A stretch of 7,678 nucleotides of DNA from Pseudomonadota bacterium (GTDB lineage: Bacteria > Pseudomonadota > Alphaproteobacteria > Rhodospirillales > UBA2165). The DNA is taken from contig JAQCKY010000093.1 in the NCBI GenBank assembly GCA_027592155.1, forward strand, positions 1 to 7,678, written 5' to 3'. A model generated the notes under the pieces. It was not told where the DNA came from. It saw only the letters and a program-made list of their open reading frames with translations, and did no database searches. Made by a program: the position numbers and the translations under genes. Of this stretch, positions 1 through 6,452 are shown in pieces. Within the stretch, counting starts at the first letter, position 1. Each line of letters begins with the position of its first letter.

Positions 1-1978
1 CGTGATGGGCCTCGGCCCCCTTTCCGCCATGATTTCCATCTTCGATGTATTTCTTGGCGTTGTCCCAGGCGCCGCCACCGGATGTCATCGACAAGGCGAC
101 AAACAATCCCGTCACGATCACACCCATCAGGGATGCCCCGAGCGCAGAGAACGCCGCGGCTTGGCCGGCAATCGCTTCGATCACAAAATAGATAACGATC
201 GGCGCAACAATCGGCAGCAACGACGGAATAATCATTTCCTTAATCGCCGCTTTGGTCAGCAGATCGACGCATTTGTAATATTCGGGCTTGGCAGTTCCTT
301 CCATGATGCCGGGAATTTCCCGGAACTGACGACGGACTTCTTCGACGATCGCACCGCCTGCCCGGCCAACCGCCATCATGCCCATGGCGGCAAAGAGGAA
401 CGGGATAAGACCGCCGATGAACAGCCCCACCACAACGAACGGATCGTTGAGAGAGAAGCTGACCTTGACGTCAGGGAAGAGCACCTGCTGATCGTGCGAG
501 AACGCAGCGAACAACACGAGTGCGGCCAATCCAGCGGAACCAATCGCATAGCCCTTGGTAACCGCCTTGGTGGTGTTGCCGACAGCGTCCAACGCATCGG
601 TGGTCTTTCTGACGTCTTCAGGCAGATTGGCCATTTCAGCGATGCCGCCGGCGTTATCCGTGACGGGACCAAACGCATCCAAGGCAACGACCATGCCGGC
701 AAGCGCCAACATCGAGGTCGCCGCGATCGACAGACCATAGAGGCCTGCCGTCATGTAAGACACGATGATACCGGCACAAATAACGACAACTGGCAAAGCC
801 GTGGCTTCCATCGAAAGCGCGATGCCTTGGATAATATTTGTCGCGTGACCCGTTTCAGACGCTTTTGCGACGCTACGGACAGGGCGATAGTTAGTCCCGG
901 TATAGTACTCGGTGATCCAGACAATCAGTGCCGTAACGACGAGGCCAACGACCGCAGAGATAAGGAGGTCCATTCCAGAAATGGCTTCCCCGCCGGCAAC
1001 CTTAAACTCGGTCGCAAAACCGAGTTGCCAATTGATCACGACGGCAATCAAGATTCCCGAAATTATCGCACTGGCGAAGAACCCTTTATAGAGCGCGCCC
1101 ATGATGCTTTGGCTTGAACCGAGGCGAACAAAGAACGTCGCAATCACGGAACCAACGATGGATACCGCACCGATGAGAAGCGGCAAGGTCATCATAGCGG
1201 CTTGGTCGGTGCCCGAGAAAAACAGTGCACCTAGCAACATCGTCGCAACCATGGTGACGGCATAGGTCTCGAACAGATCGGCGGCCATGCCGGCGCAGTC
1301 GCCAACGTTGTCACCAACGTTATCGGCAATAACACCTGCGTTCCGGGGATCATCCTCGGGAATGCCCGCTTCGATCTTACCGACCAAATCGGAACCGACA
1401 TCCGCACCCTTGGTGAAGATACCGCCGCCGAGACGGGCGAAAATGGAAATCAGTGAGGCACCGAAGCCGAGGGCGACAAGGGCTTCCAAAACGTGCCGCA
1501 TGCCAGCCTTCGTGCTGATGTCTTCAAATTCTTGCAGAACCAGCCAGTAGACAACGACGCCGAGCAGAGCCAACCCGGCAACCAACATTCCGGTGATCGC
1601 GCCAGACTTGAACGCAACGGAAAGTCCGGCCGCGAGGCCTTGACTACGCGCCGCTTCGGCGGTGCGCACGTTGGCACGGACCGAGACGTTCATGCCGATA
1701 TAGCCGGCGAGACCTGAAAGAATGGCACCGATTGCGAAACCGATCACCACGGTCAGCCCCAGCAACCAGCCAAGGATAATAGCAATGACAACACCGGCAA
1801 TCGCGATTGCCGTGTATTGGCGGTTGAGGTAGGCGCTGGCGCCTTCCTGAATTGCCGCTGCAATTTCTTGCATCCGGTCAGTGCCGGCAGGCGCCGCGAG
1901 AACGGAACGGATGGCGTAAGCGCCATAAAGTAATGCAAGAACGCCACACGCGACGATCAACATGGAAACGGTCGACAT
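1..1978 (-). CDS. hppA: K+-independent proton-translocating membrane pyrophosphatase (3' end outside window)
   Basis: This integral inner-membrane pump couples hydrolysis of cytoplasmic pyrophosphate to proton export. I read the frame without interruption from the ATG at 1978 to the window edge (659 codons). The protein is still open at the edge, ending in a GGKGAEAHH stretch; the family is usually about 690-710 residues, so only a short C-terminal piece is missing. Visible family marks are a hydrophobic N-terminus, the pyrophosphate-binding DVGSDLVGK with D193, K201 and E203 (the DX7KXE signature), EDDPRN at 208-213, and DNVGDNVGDCAGMAADLFETY just after. GNTTKAVTKG has Lys471 and Thr474, the pair known to mark K+-independent H+ pumps (K+-dependent enzymes carry Ala and Gly). 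The start at 1978 is chosen because AAAGGGG ends 8 nt upstream. An in-frame ATG at 1984 lies only 2 nt from that site. It sits 173 nt after a FliL-like gene and may have its own promoter. Confidence 0.97.
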   Translation of the reverse strand, partial: MSTVSMLIVACGVLALLYGAYAIRSVLAAPAGTDRMQEIAAAIQEGASAYLNRQYTAIAIAGVVIAIILGWLLGLTVVIGFAIGAILSGLAGYIGMNVSVRANVRTAEAARSQGLAAGLSVAFKSGAITGMLVAGLALLGVVVYWLVLQEFEDISTKAGMRHVLEALVALGFGASLISIFARLGGGIFTKGADVGSDLVGKIEAGIPEDDPRNAGVIADNVGDNVGDCAGMAADLFETYAVTMVATMLLGALFFSGTDQAAMMTLPLLIGAVSIVGSVIATFFVRLGSSQSIMGALYKGFFASAIISGILIAVVINWQLGFATEFKVAGGEAISGMDLLISAVVGLVVTALIVWITEYYTGTNYRPVRSVAKASETGHATNIIQGIALSMEATALPVVVICAGIIVSYMTAGLYGLSIAATSMLALAGMVVALDAFGPVTDNAGGIAEMANLPEDVRKTTDALDAVGNTTKAVTKGYAIGSAGLAALVLFAAFSHDQQVLFPDVKVSFSLNDPFVVVGLFIGGLIPFLFAAMGMMAVGRAGGAIVEEVRRQFREIPGIMEGTAKPEYYKCVDLLTKAAIKEMIIPSLLPIVAPIVIYFVIEAIAGQAAAFSALGASLMGVIVTGLFVALSMTSGGGAWDNAKKYIEDGNHGGKGAEAHH

Positions 1979-1984
1979 TGTCAT

Positions 1985-2151
1985 TGCCCCTTTAATGAGT
2001 GCGATATATCGGAGTTGCTACCGTCTACGACCAGCGGAAATAATTGGCCAAAAAAACAGCTTCGAAAAATTCGCCGGGAAAATGCCAGAAGCGACCGGGC
2101 AACGCAACCGGCTAACCCATTTGTTCATCTTCCGGCCGGTGGCGGCGGAAA
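1985..2151 (-). other. Non-coding gap upstream of hppA
   Basis: This is the longest stretch without a gene in the window. On the minus strand it contains a GC-rich first part with short CCGG-type inverted repeats (around 2105-2140), then a more AT-rich part with runs of five and seven T (around 2050-2072), and a 10-bp palindrome CGATATATCG at 2002-2011 close to the hppA start. It could hold an operon terminator and an hppA promoter, but I find neither a strong hairpin directly followed by a T run nor a convincing -35/-10 pair. Its role is therefore inferred from position only. Confidence 0.35.
1987..1993 (-). promoter_or_regulatory. Ribosome binding site of hppA
   Basis: The minus strand reads AAAGGGG here, 8 nt before the ATG at 1978. 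The spacing favours that ATG over the in-frame ATG at 1984, for which it would be only 2 nt. Confidence 0.55.
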
Positions 2152-2622
2152 TTAACGCCCCGCCCGGTTCAGAACCGATTGAATCAGAACGCCGTCGAGG
2201 ATGCCCTTACCGATGGCTCTGTCGCCGATAATTTTAAGGCGCTGCTTCACTAAATTGACATCGATCTGTCCCTTAGTGCGAATCAAGCGCGGGATGTAGC
2301 CGTTGAGATCGCGGATAAAGGCATCCTTGAGCACCGGCACAAGTTTTTTGAGCTCGTCTTCTTTTTTCGGAGAGGTTTCAAGTTGTACGGTGATTTGCAC
2401 CGTTCCCGATACTCTATCGCCCGTGAACAAGGGAACCAAAAGGACATCCACCGCGACAAATCTCGGCGGATCGGGGGGGCGGTCCTCGGCGGCGACGGTC
2501 GCACTTTTGTCGACATCTTCTTTTGCCGAGAAGGGACCAATTTCCAGCTGGCTCATGGTCCCCAACGCGCCTCCCGCAAGAAGGACGATAACACCAATTA
2601 TAATGATCAACTTCTTTGGCAT
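2152..2622 (-). CDS. Small membrane-anchored FliL-like protein
   Basis: A 156-residue protein of uncertain function. Residues 4-22 form one hydrophobic segment (LIIIIGVIVLLAGG) after a short basic start MPKK, as in a single-pass protein with its C-terminus in the periplasm. A charged, proline-containing linker (about 30-53) leads into a domain starting PRFVAVDVLLVPL. The pattern is beta-strands, then a helix with KLVPVLKDAFIRDL, then IDVNLVKQRLKIIGDRAIGKGILDGVLIQSVLNR. This resembles the periplasmic domain of FliL, which supports the flagellar stator, and the similar proteins often annotated FliL-like in alphaproteobacteria. No flagellar gene lies nearby; the neighbours are thiL (61 nt upstream) and hppA (173 nt downstream), so a flagellar role is not implied. 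The Shine-Dalgarno sequence before the ATG at 2622 is weak. The reading frame is confident; the family assignment is moderate and made by eye only. Confidence 0.8.
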   Translation of the reverse strand: MPKKLIIIIGVIVLLAGGALGTMSQLEIGPFSAKEDVDKSATVAAEDRPPDPPRFVAVDVLLVPLFTGDRVSGTVQITVQLETSPKKEDELKKLVPVLKDAFIRDLNGYIPRLIRTKGQIDVNLVKQRLKIIGDRAIGKGILDGVLIQSVLNRAGR

Positions 2623-2683
2623 CAGAAATATCCACTGGACATTTGGTCAAGCTCACCCGCGACCGAAGGTTGGACCGACTCTC

Positions 2684-3703
2684 TTAATATTTGCCTGCGA
2701 AATGCTGAAATCCAGTCATTCCGATATCGATGGCTCTTCCAGTTGGGTCCAGTACCCTGACGCCATTACCGTCAGTGACCGTGCCGATTGCGGTAGCCCT
2801 TACCTGTAGCCGATCCGCCAACGCCAAAATTACCGCTTCGTTGTCCTCCGGCGCCGTGAACAAAAGTTCATAATCGTCGCCGCCACCCAAAATATAGGTC
2901 GAGAGCGAGGAATTTTTTGCCAAGAGCGCTTCCGCCGCCGCCGACAGTGGGATTTGATCGAGATGGACATCCGCACCGACAGATGAGGTGTCTGTAATAT
3001 GGGTAAGGTCGGCGATAAGCCCGTCTGAAACATCGATGGCGGCACTGGCAAGGTCCCGTAAGGATTGACCAAGTTCCAGTCGCGGTATCGGTGTTTCGAA
3101 TCGGGAAGTCAGAAAAGATGACATTTCGCCATCCGGACACTCAAGGCGGTCGGTCAATAACGCGATTCCCATTGCCGCATCGCCGATCGAGCCGGATACC
3201 CAGATACGATCTCCAGGAATCGCCCCACCCCGTCTCAAAGCTTTTCCGGTCGGAACGTATCCCATGGCTGTAATGGAAATGGTCAAGGGGCCGGGTGTGC
3301 TGACGGTGTCGCCCCCGAGCAGAAATACGCTGTACTGGTTCTGAAGATCGCCAAGCGTTCCTGCGAATTCGGTGACCCATTCCAAGGTCCAATCAACCGG
3401 CAAGGCAATTGCCAAAGAATAGCAGTGAGCCTCAGCGCCCATGGCGGCAAGGTCCGATAGATTACTACAGAGACTTCGGGCCGCGACGGTCGCCGCCGAA
3501 TCTTCGCTGCGAAAGTGTATTCCCGAGACGAGAGCATCCGTTGTGACCACCAAGTCATAGCCGGGGCGTGCCGGAATGATTGCCCCGTCGTCGGTGAGGC
3601 CAAGTGCGTCCTCACCGGTTGCCAAAGGTACGAACAGGCGTGAAATGAGCTCGAATTCACTCAATCTGAGGTTACTTGGGTGCTGTGGCACCTTTATTTC
3701 CAC
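2684..3703 (-). CDS. thiL: Thiamine-monophosphate kinase
   Basis: This cytoplasmic enzyme phosphorylates thiamine monophosphate with ATP to make thiamine diphosphate, the active cofactor. The 339 residues match the family's usual 320-340. Motifs in order are EFELISRLF (16-24), metal-binding LTDDGAII with D38 and D39, TTDALVSGIHF (54-64), NLSDLAAMGA (81-90), LLGGDT (128-133), VSGSIGDAA (169-177), IDVSDGL (223-229) and GGGDDYEL (273-280). LTDDGA replaces the more common GDDAA/GDDCA wording but keeps both aspartates, so activity is expected. The start at 3703 is GTG, preceded at 4 nt by GGGGGAG, and overlaps the end of nusB by 32 nt. A second in-frame GTG at 3691 has GGTGGA at a slightly better distance and is a real alternative; the first conserved residues lie after both. 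It is the last gene of the tightly packed cluster. Confidence 0.96.
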   Translation of the reverse strand: MEIKVPQHPSNLRLSEFELISRLFVPLATGEDALGLTDDGAIIPARPGYDLVVTTDALVSGIHFRSEDSAATVAARSLCSNLSDLAAMGAEAHCYSLAIALPVDWTLEWVTEFAGTLGDLQNQYSVFLLGGDTVSTPGPLTISITAMGYVPTGKALRRGGAIPGDRIWVSGSIGDAAMGIALLTDRLECPDGEMSSFLTSRFETPIPRLELGQSLRDLASAAIDVSDGLIADLTHITDTSSVGADVHLDQIPLSAAAEALLAKNSSLSTYILGGGDDYELLFTAPEDNEAVILALADRLQVRATAIGTVTDGNGVRVLDPTGRAIDIGMTGFQHFAGKY

Positions 3704-4232
3704 CCATCTCCCCCGCTCGTAGGAGATGTCCTAACTTGTCGAGGATGCCGTTCACCAATCCGGGCTCGTTGCCGGTATAAAATGCATTTGCCAACTCGAC
3801 ATATTCGTTGATGACGACCTGCGCCGGTGTTTCCGGCCGATGATGGAGTTCGTAGACGCCGGCACGAAGGATCGCGCGTAATACCGCGTCGAGCCGATCG
3901 ATCCCCCGTTCCTTGTCAAGACAGCCGCCGATCATGTCATCAAGCGCGGATTTGTGTTGGCTGACCCCGTTGATCAACAGTTTAAACAACGCGGGATCGG
4001 GGTCTAACTGACCTTCGCCGTCCAGAGCGCCAACCCATCTTTCGCGAAGGTGATCGATGACCAGGTCATCGACGGTGGCGCCGCCCAATTCTATTTCGTA
4101 GAGCCCTTGTACGCCGGCCAGGCGGGCCGCGCTTGAGCGTCGTTGACGAATGTCGTCGTTGGAAATCGTGCCGCCACGATCATCCGCAGCTTCGGTTATT
4201 TCATCCGGGTCCGGTGTCAGGGCGCTCATCAT
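3672..4232 (-). CDS. nusB: Transcription antitermination factor NusB
   Basis: NusB binds boxA RNA together with NusE (ribosomal protein S10) and keeps RNA polymerase elongating through rRNA operons. The 186-residue protein begins with an acidic, probably disordered tail of about 28 residues. The all-helical core follows: RRSSAARLAGVQGLYEIEL (about 31-49), a middle section with LFKLLINGV, LDAVLRAILRAGVYEL, and the family's closing VINEYVELANAF and NEPGLVNGILDKLGHLLR. A short Gly/Lys tail ends the protein. Many NusB proteins are 130-170 residues, so this one is slightly long because of its N-terminus. The ATG at 4232 overlaps the ribH stop as ATGA, and the next codon is also ATG (4229), forming TGATG with the same stop. 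No clear Shine-Dalgarno sequence is visible, so translation is probably coupled to ribH. The nusB next to ribH arrangement is common in bacteria. Confidence 0.96.
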   Translation of the reverse strand: MMSALTPDPDEITEAADDRGGTISNDDIRQRRSSAARLAGVQGLYEIELGGATVDDLVIDHLRERWVGALDGEGQLDPDPALFKLLINGVSQHKSALDDMIGGCLDKERGIDRLDAVLRAILRAGVYELHHRPETPAQVVINEYVELANAFYTGNEPGLVNGILDKLGHLLRAGEMGGNKGATAPK

Positions 4233-4690
4233 TCGTTCAATTTATGATCTTTGATCGACATCATACGGAGACAGGCATGGGCTGCCCGTCCTCCGATGTC
4301 GCGACCGCCGGCGTCAGCGCGTTCCCGTGCTTGTTCCTGGTTTTCGCAGGTAAGTACACCGAACCCATGGGGAGCGCGATGTGTGACGGCGAAATCCATC
4401 AAAGCTCGTGAAACCTCCCGGCAAATGTGATCGTAATGGTCGGTTTGACCGCGGATGACACAGCCGAGCGAGATAAAACCAACGTAATCCGCGATCAGCG
4501 GACTCTCCGTTGCCGCATGCCGGGCCATTTCCATAGCGGCAGGAATTTCAAATACCCCTGGGACGGTTATGCGTTCATACGTTAGGCCGGCTTCGTCGAG
4601 AACCCGTGTCGCGCCGAGGGCGAGTTCATCCGCGATATCTTCGTAGAAGCGGGCTTCAACGATGAGTACGGTCGGTCGGTTAGCGTTCAT
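4229..4690 (-). CDS. ribH: 6,7-dimethyl-8-ribityllumazine synthase
   Basis: This enzyme condenses 5-amino-6-ribitylaminouracil with 3,4-dihydroxy-2-butanone 4-phosphate, the penultimate step of riboflavin synthesis. The 153 residues are a normal family length. Visible marks are LIVEARFYEDIAD (9-21) with the substrate-stacking aromatic F15, VPGVFEIP (43-50), GCVIRGQTDHYDHI (76-89) with H85 at the position of the catalytic histidine, GFGVLTCENQEQA, and a GGRAAHACL helix near the end. The phosphate-site segment reads RGQT rather than the usual RGET, a mild substitution. The ATG at 4690 overlaps the ribBX stop by 11 nt, and GAGGG lies just upstream (4694-4698). Its end overlaps nusB by 4 nt. It supplies the substrate for RibE, encoded two genes upstream. 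Confidence 0.97.
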   Translation of the reverse strand: MNANRPTVLIVEARFYEDIADELALGATRVLDEAGLTYERITVPGVFEIPAAMEMARHAATESPLIADYVGFISLGCVIRGQTDHYDHICREVSRALMDFAVTHRAPHGFGVLTCENQEQARERADAGGRDIGGRAAHACLRMMSIKDHKLNE

Positions 4691-5843
4691 GAGCCCTCAT
4701 TTTCACCGGTTCTGGGTCCTGCGACATTTCGATATTGCGCCGTTCGACAACTGTCAGTCCATAGCCCTGCAGACCGACAATCGGCCTTTCGTTGTTGGAC
4801 AACAGGATCATCTCCCGGACGCCAAGATCGAGTAAAATTTGCGCACCAATACCGTAATTCCGAAGCGGCGGTGCAGGATGGTCTTCAGAATTCATCGCAT
4901 CTTTGATGCGGTCGGAAATAAGCGTCTGGCTAGGATCGCGGATCATCACGACAACGCCGCGCCCGGCTTCGTCGATGATGCGCATCGCCTCGTGTAATTC
5001 GCTATAGCGTTCCGGACTGTAAATCGTATCAAAGATACTGAACTGATGAACCCGTACCAGGATGGGTTCAGGTCCGCTGATGTCGCCTTTGACAAGAGCC
5101 AGATGCTCCGCGAATTCAGCGGTGTTGTGGTAAACGATGGCCCGGAACTCGCCGGCGGCACCGGTATTAATCGTGGTTTCAAGGTCGGGGGCAACGATCC
5201 GGTCATTGCGGAGTCGGTAAGCAATCAAATCGGCAATGGTGGCGATCTTGAGGCCATGCAGCTGTGCAAACGTAATCAGGTCGGGCATCCGCGCCATGGT
5301 GCCGTCTTCTTTCATGATCTCGCAGATCACACCGGCGGGATAGAGCCCGGCCAAACGCGAAATATCGACCGCCGCTTCGGTATGCCCAGCGCGGACAAGG
5401 GTCCCTCCTTCGCGCGCCATCAGCGGAAAGACGTGTCCGGGAGATACGACGGCGTCGGTCGTCTTCGACATATCGATCGCCGCAGCAACAGTGCGGGCGC
5501 GATCGGGCGCGGAAATACCGGTGCTGACCCCGCTCGCCGCTTCGATCGAGAGGGTAAAGGCCGTGCCGTGCCGCGTATCGTTCTCTTTAACCATAAGGGG
5601 AAGGCCAAGCTCTTGGACCCGCTCACTGGTGAGCGACAGGCAAATGAGCCCCCGGCCATGGGTCGCCATGAAATTGATCGCATCCGGCGTTGCCATCTGC
5701 GCCGGGACCACAAGATCACCTTCGTTTTCACGGTCCTCATCATCGACAAGGATAAACATCCGTCCATTTCGGGCGTCGTCGATGATCTCTTCGATTGTCG
5801 ATAGGTAAGCGTTATCAGCCAACTTTTTGGTCTCCAGGCTCAT
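4680..5843 (-). CDS. ribB: 3,4-dihydroxy-2-butanone-4-phosphate synthase fused to a degenerate GTP cyclohydrolase II-like domain
   Basis: The first half converts ribulose 5-phosphate to 3,4-dihydroxy-2-butanone 4-phosphate and formate, supplying the four-carbon unit for RibH. The RibB domain (about 14-209) is complete: DDEDRENEGDLV (34-45), HGRGLICLSL (62-71), DTRHGTAFTLSIEA (89-102), GVSTGISAPDRA (105-116), PGHVFPL (135-141), RAGHTEA (151-157) and GVICEIMKEDGTMAR (170-184). The second half (about 210-387) aligns with GTP cyclohydrolase II at GDISG, LRNYGIGAQILLDLGV, LLSNNERPIVGLQGYGL and VVERRN. The three zinc cysteines of the SECLTGDALFSLRCDCG region are absent: the match reads RVHQFSIFDTIYS, and this half has no cysteine at all. 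The RQEGRGIGL catalytic stretch is IRDPSQTLIS. I infer it cannot open GTP, similar to proteins called RibBX in rhizobia. The ATG at 5843 (MSLETKK) is preferred; an in-frame ATG at 5867 has no visible ribosome site. It overlaps ribE by 29 nt. Confidence 0.94.
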   Translation of the reverse strand: MSLETKKLADNAYLSTIEEIIDDARNGRMFILVDDEDRENEGDLVVPAQMATPDAINFMATHGRGLICLSLTSERVQELGLPLMVKENDTRHGTAFTLSIEAASGVSTGISAPDRARTVAAAIDMSKTTDAVVSPGHVFPLMAREGGTLVRAGHTEAAVDISRLAGLYPAGVICEIMKEDGTMARMPDLITFAQLHGLKIATIADLIAYRLRNDRIVAPDLETTINTGAAGEFRAIVYHNTAEFAEHLALVKGDISGPEPILVRVHQFSIFDTIYSPERYSELHEAMRIIDEAGRGVVVMIRDPSQTLISDRIKDAMNSEDHPAPPLRNYGIGAQILLDLGVREMILLSNNERPIVGLQGYGLTVVERRNIEMSQDPEPVKMRAHER

Positions 5844-6426
5844 AGCCTTGCAAAAGCCGCGCAACATACCGTGCGATCTGGTCGATTTCCAGATTAACGG
5901 GATCGCCGACCGAAAGGCCGCCGAGGGTTGTCACTTGCTGGGTGTGAGGGATGATATTCACCCCGAACGTTTTGCCCTCTATTTCGTTCACGGTCAGGGA
6001 AACGCCGTCAACGGTAATCGAGCCCTTTGGCGCGATATAGCGCATCAGAGCAGCCGGGGCGCGAAACCTTAGCCGCATCGAATCGCCCTCCGGCTCTAAG
6101 GAAACAACCGATCCGACGCCATCGACATGCCCGGATACAAGATGGCCCCCGAGCTCATCGGCCGCCTTTAAGGGGCGTTCAAAATTGACCCCGGTACCCG
6201 GCTGCCAGCCCCCAAGGGTCGTGCAATCCAGTGTTTCAGCCGATGCCATGGCGGCAAACCAGTTATCGCCGAGCTCAACCACGGTCAGGCACGCACCGCA
6301 GCAAGCAATCGACGCCCCAATATCGATCCCCGCGATGTCATAGCCGGTTTCGAATTCGAAGCGTGTGTCGCCTTGCTGGATCACGGATCGGACGCGACCA
6401 AGATCGCTGATTATTCCTGTAAAAAT
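5815..6426 (-). CDS. ribE: Riboflavin synthase, alpha subunit, with apparent ATT start
   Basis: This enzyme dismutates two 6,7-dimethyl-8-ribityllumazine molecules to riboflavin plus 5-amino-6-ribitylaminouracil, acting as a trimer. Two similar barrels are visible: the N-barrel begins FTGIISDLGRV and holds IACCGACLTVVE (C46), and the linker carries LGGHLVSGHVDGVG (92-105). The C-barrel has APKGSITVDGVSLTVNEIEG and FGVNIIPHTQQVTTLG. Counted from the codon that matches the usual first Met (MFTGI), the protein is 203 residues, a normal length. That codon is ATT at 6424-6426. The only other in-frame candidate between the ribD end and the motif is TTG at 6483, which would overlap ribD by 31 nt, add 19 residues unlike the family and has no ribosome site. 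GAGA lies 5 nt before the ATT. The product is secure; the start is uncertain. The gene follows the ribD stop by 26 nt and overlaps ribBX by 29 nt. Confidence 0.94.
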   Translation of the reverse strand: MFTGIISDLGRVRSVIQQGDTRFEFETGYDIAGIDIGASIACCGACLTVVELGDNWFAAMASAETLDCTTLGGWQPGTGVNFERPLKAADELGGHLVSGHVDGVGSVVSLEPEGDSMRLRFRAPAALMRYIAPKGSITVDGVSLTVNEIEGKTFGVNIIPHTQQVTTLGGLSVGDPVNLEIDQIARYVARLLQGYEPGDQKVG

Positions 6427-6437
6427 CTTGTTCTCAT
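6424..6437 (-). promoter_or_regulatory. Unusual translation start region of ribE
   Basis: On the minus strand this reads ATGAGAACAAGATT, ending in the ATT that aligns with the usual initiator of riboflavin synthase. The GAGA at 6432-6435 could act as a weak ribosome site 5 nt before it. The ATG at 6437 is in a different frame and reaches a stop after eight codons (TAA at 6411-6413). Adding one T to the five-T run at 6421-6425 would bring that ATG into the ribE frame with only four extra residues after Met. Confidence 0.4.
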
Positions 6438-6452
6438 AAATACACGGGCAAC

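Noticed and set aside
2..1117. Long plus-strand open frame of 371 codons opposite hppA
   Set aside because: It is antisense to a clear membrane pyrophosphatase frame. Its protein is rich in Arg, Asp, His and Asn with no hydrophobic pattern or known motif, as expected from the complement of GC-biased codons.
1324..1347. Gene damage in hppA, since its frame has no stop in the window
   Set aside because: Line-by-line translation from 1978 to the left edge is uninterrupted and conserved throughout; the gene is simply cut by the window edge.
2002..2011. 10-bp palindrome CGATATATCG near the hppA start as an operator
   Set aside because: It is a single short AT-rich palindrome with no second copy or known regulator motif; chance is a sufficient explanation.
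2050..2140. Possible rho-independent terminator downstream of the FliL-like gene
   Set aside because: Short CCGG-type inverted repeats and T runs occur, but the stems are only about 5-6 bp with long loops and the T runs do not directly follow a strong stem.
2383..2809. Plus-strand frames across the FliL-like gene and thiL end
   Set aside because: They overlap better-supported minus-strand genes and read as composition shadows without family motifs.
5046..5804. Plus-strand open frame of 252 codons opposite ribBX
   Set aside because: It lies wholly antisense to the conserved RibB domain, has no recognisable motif and no convincing ribosome site.
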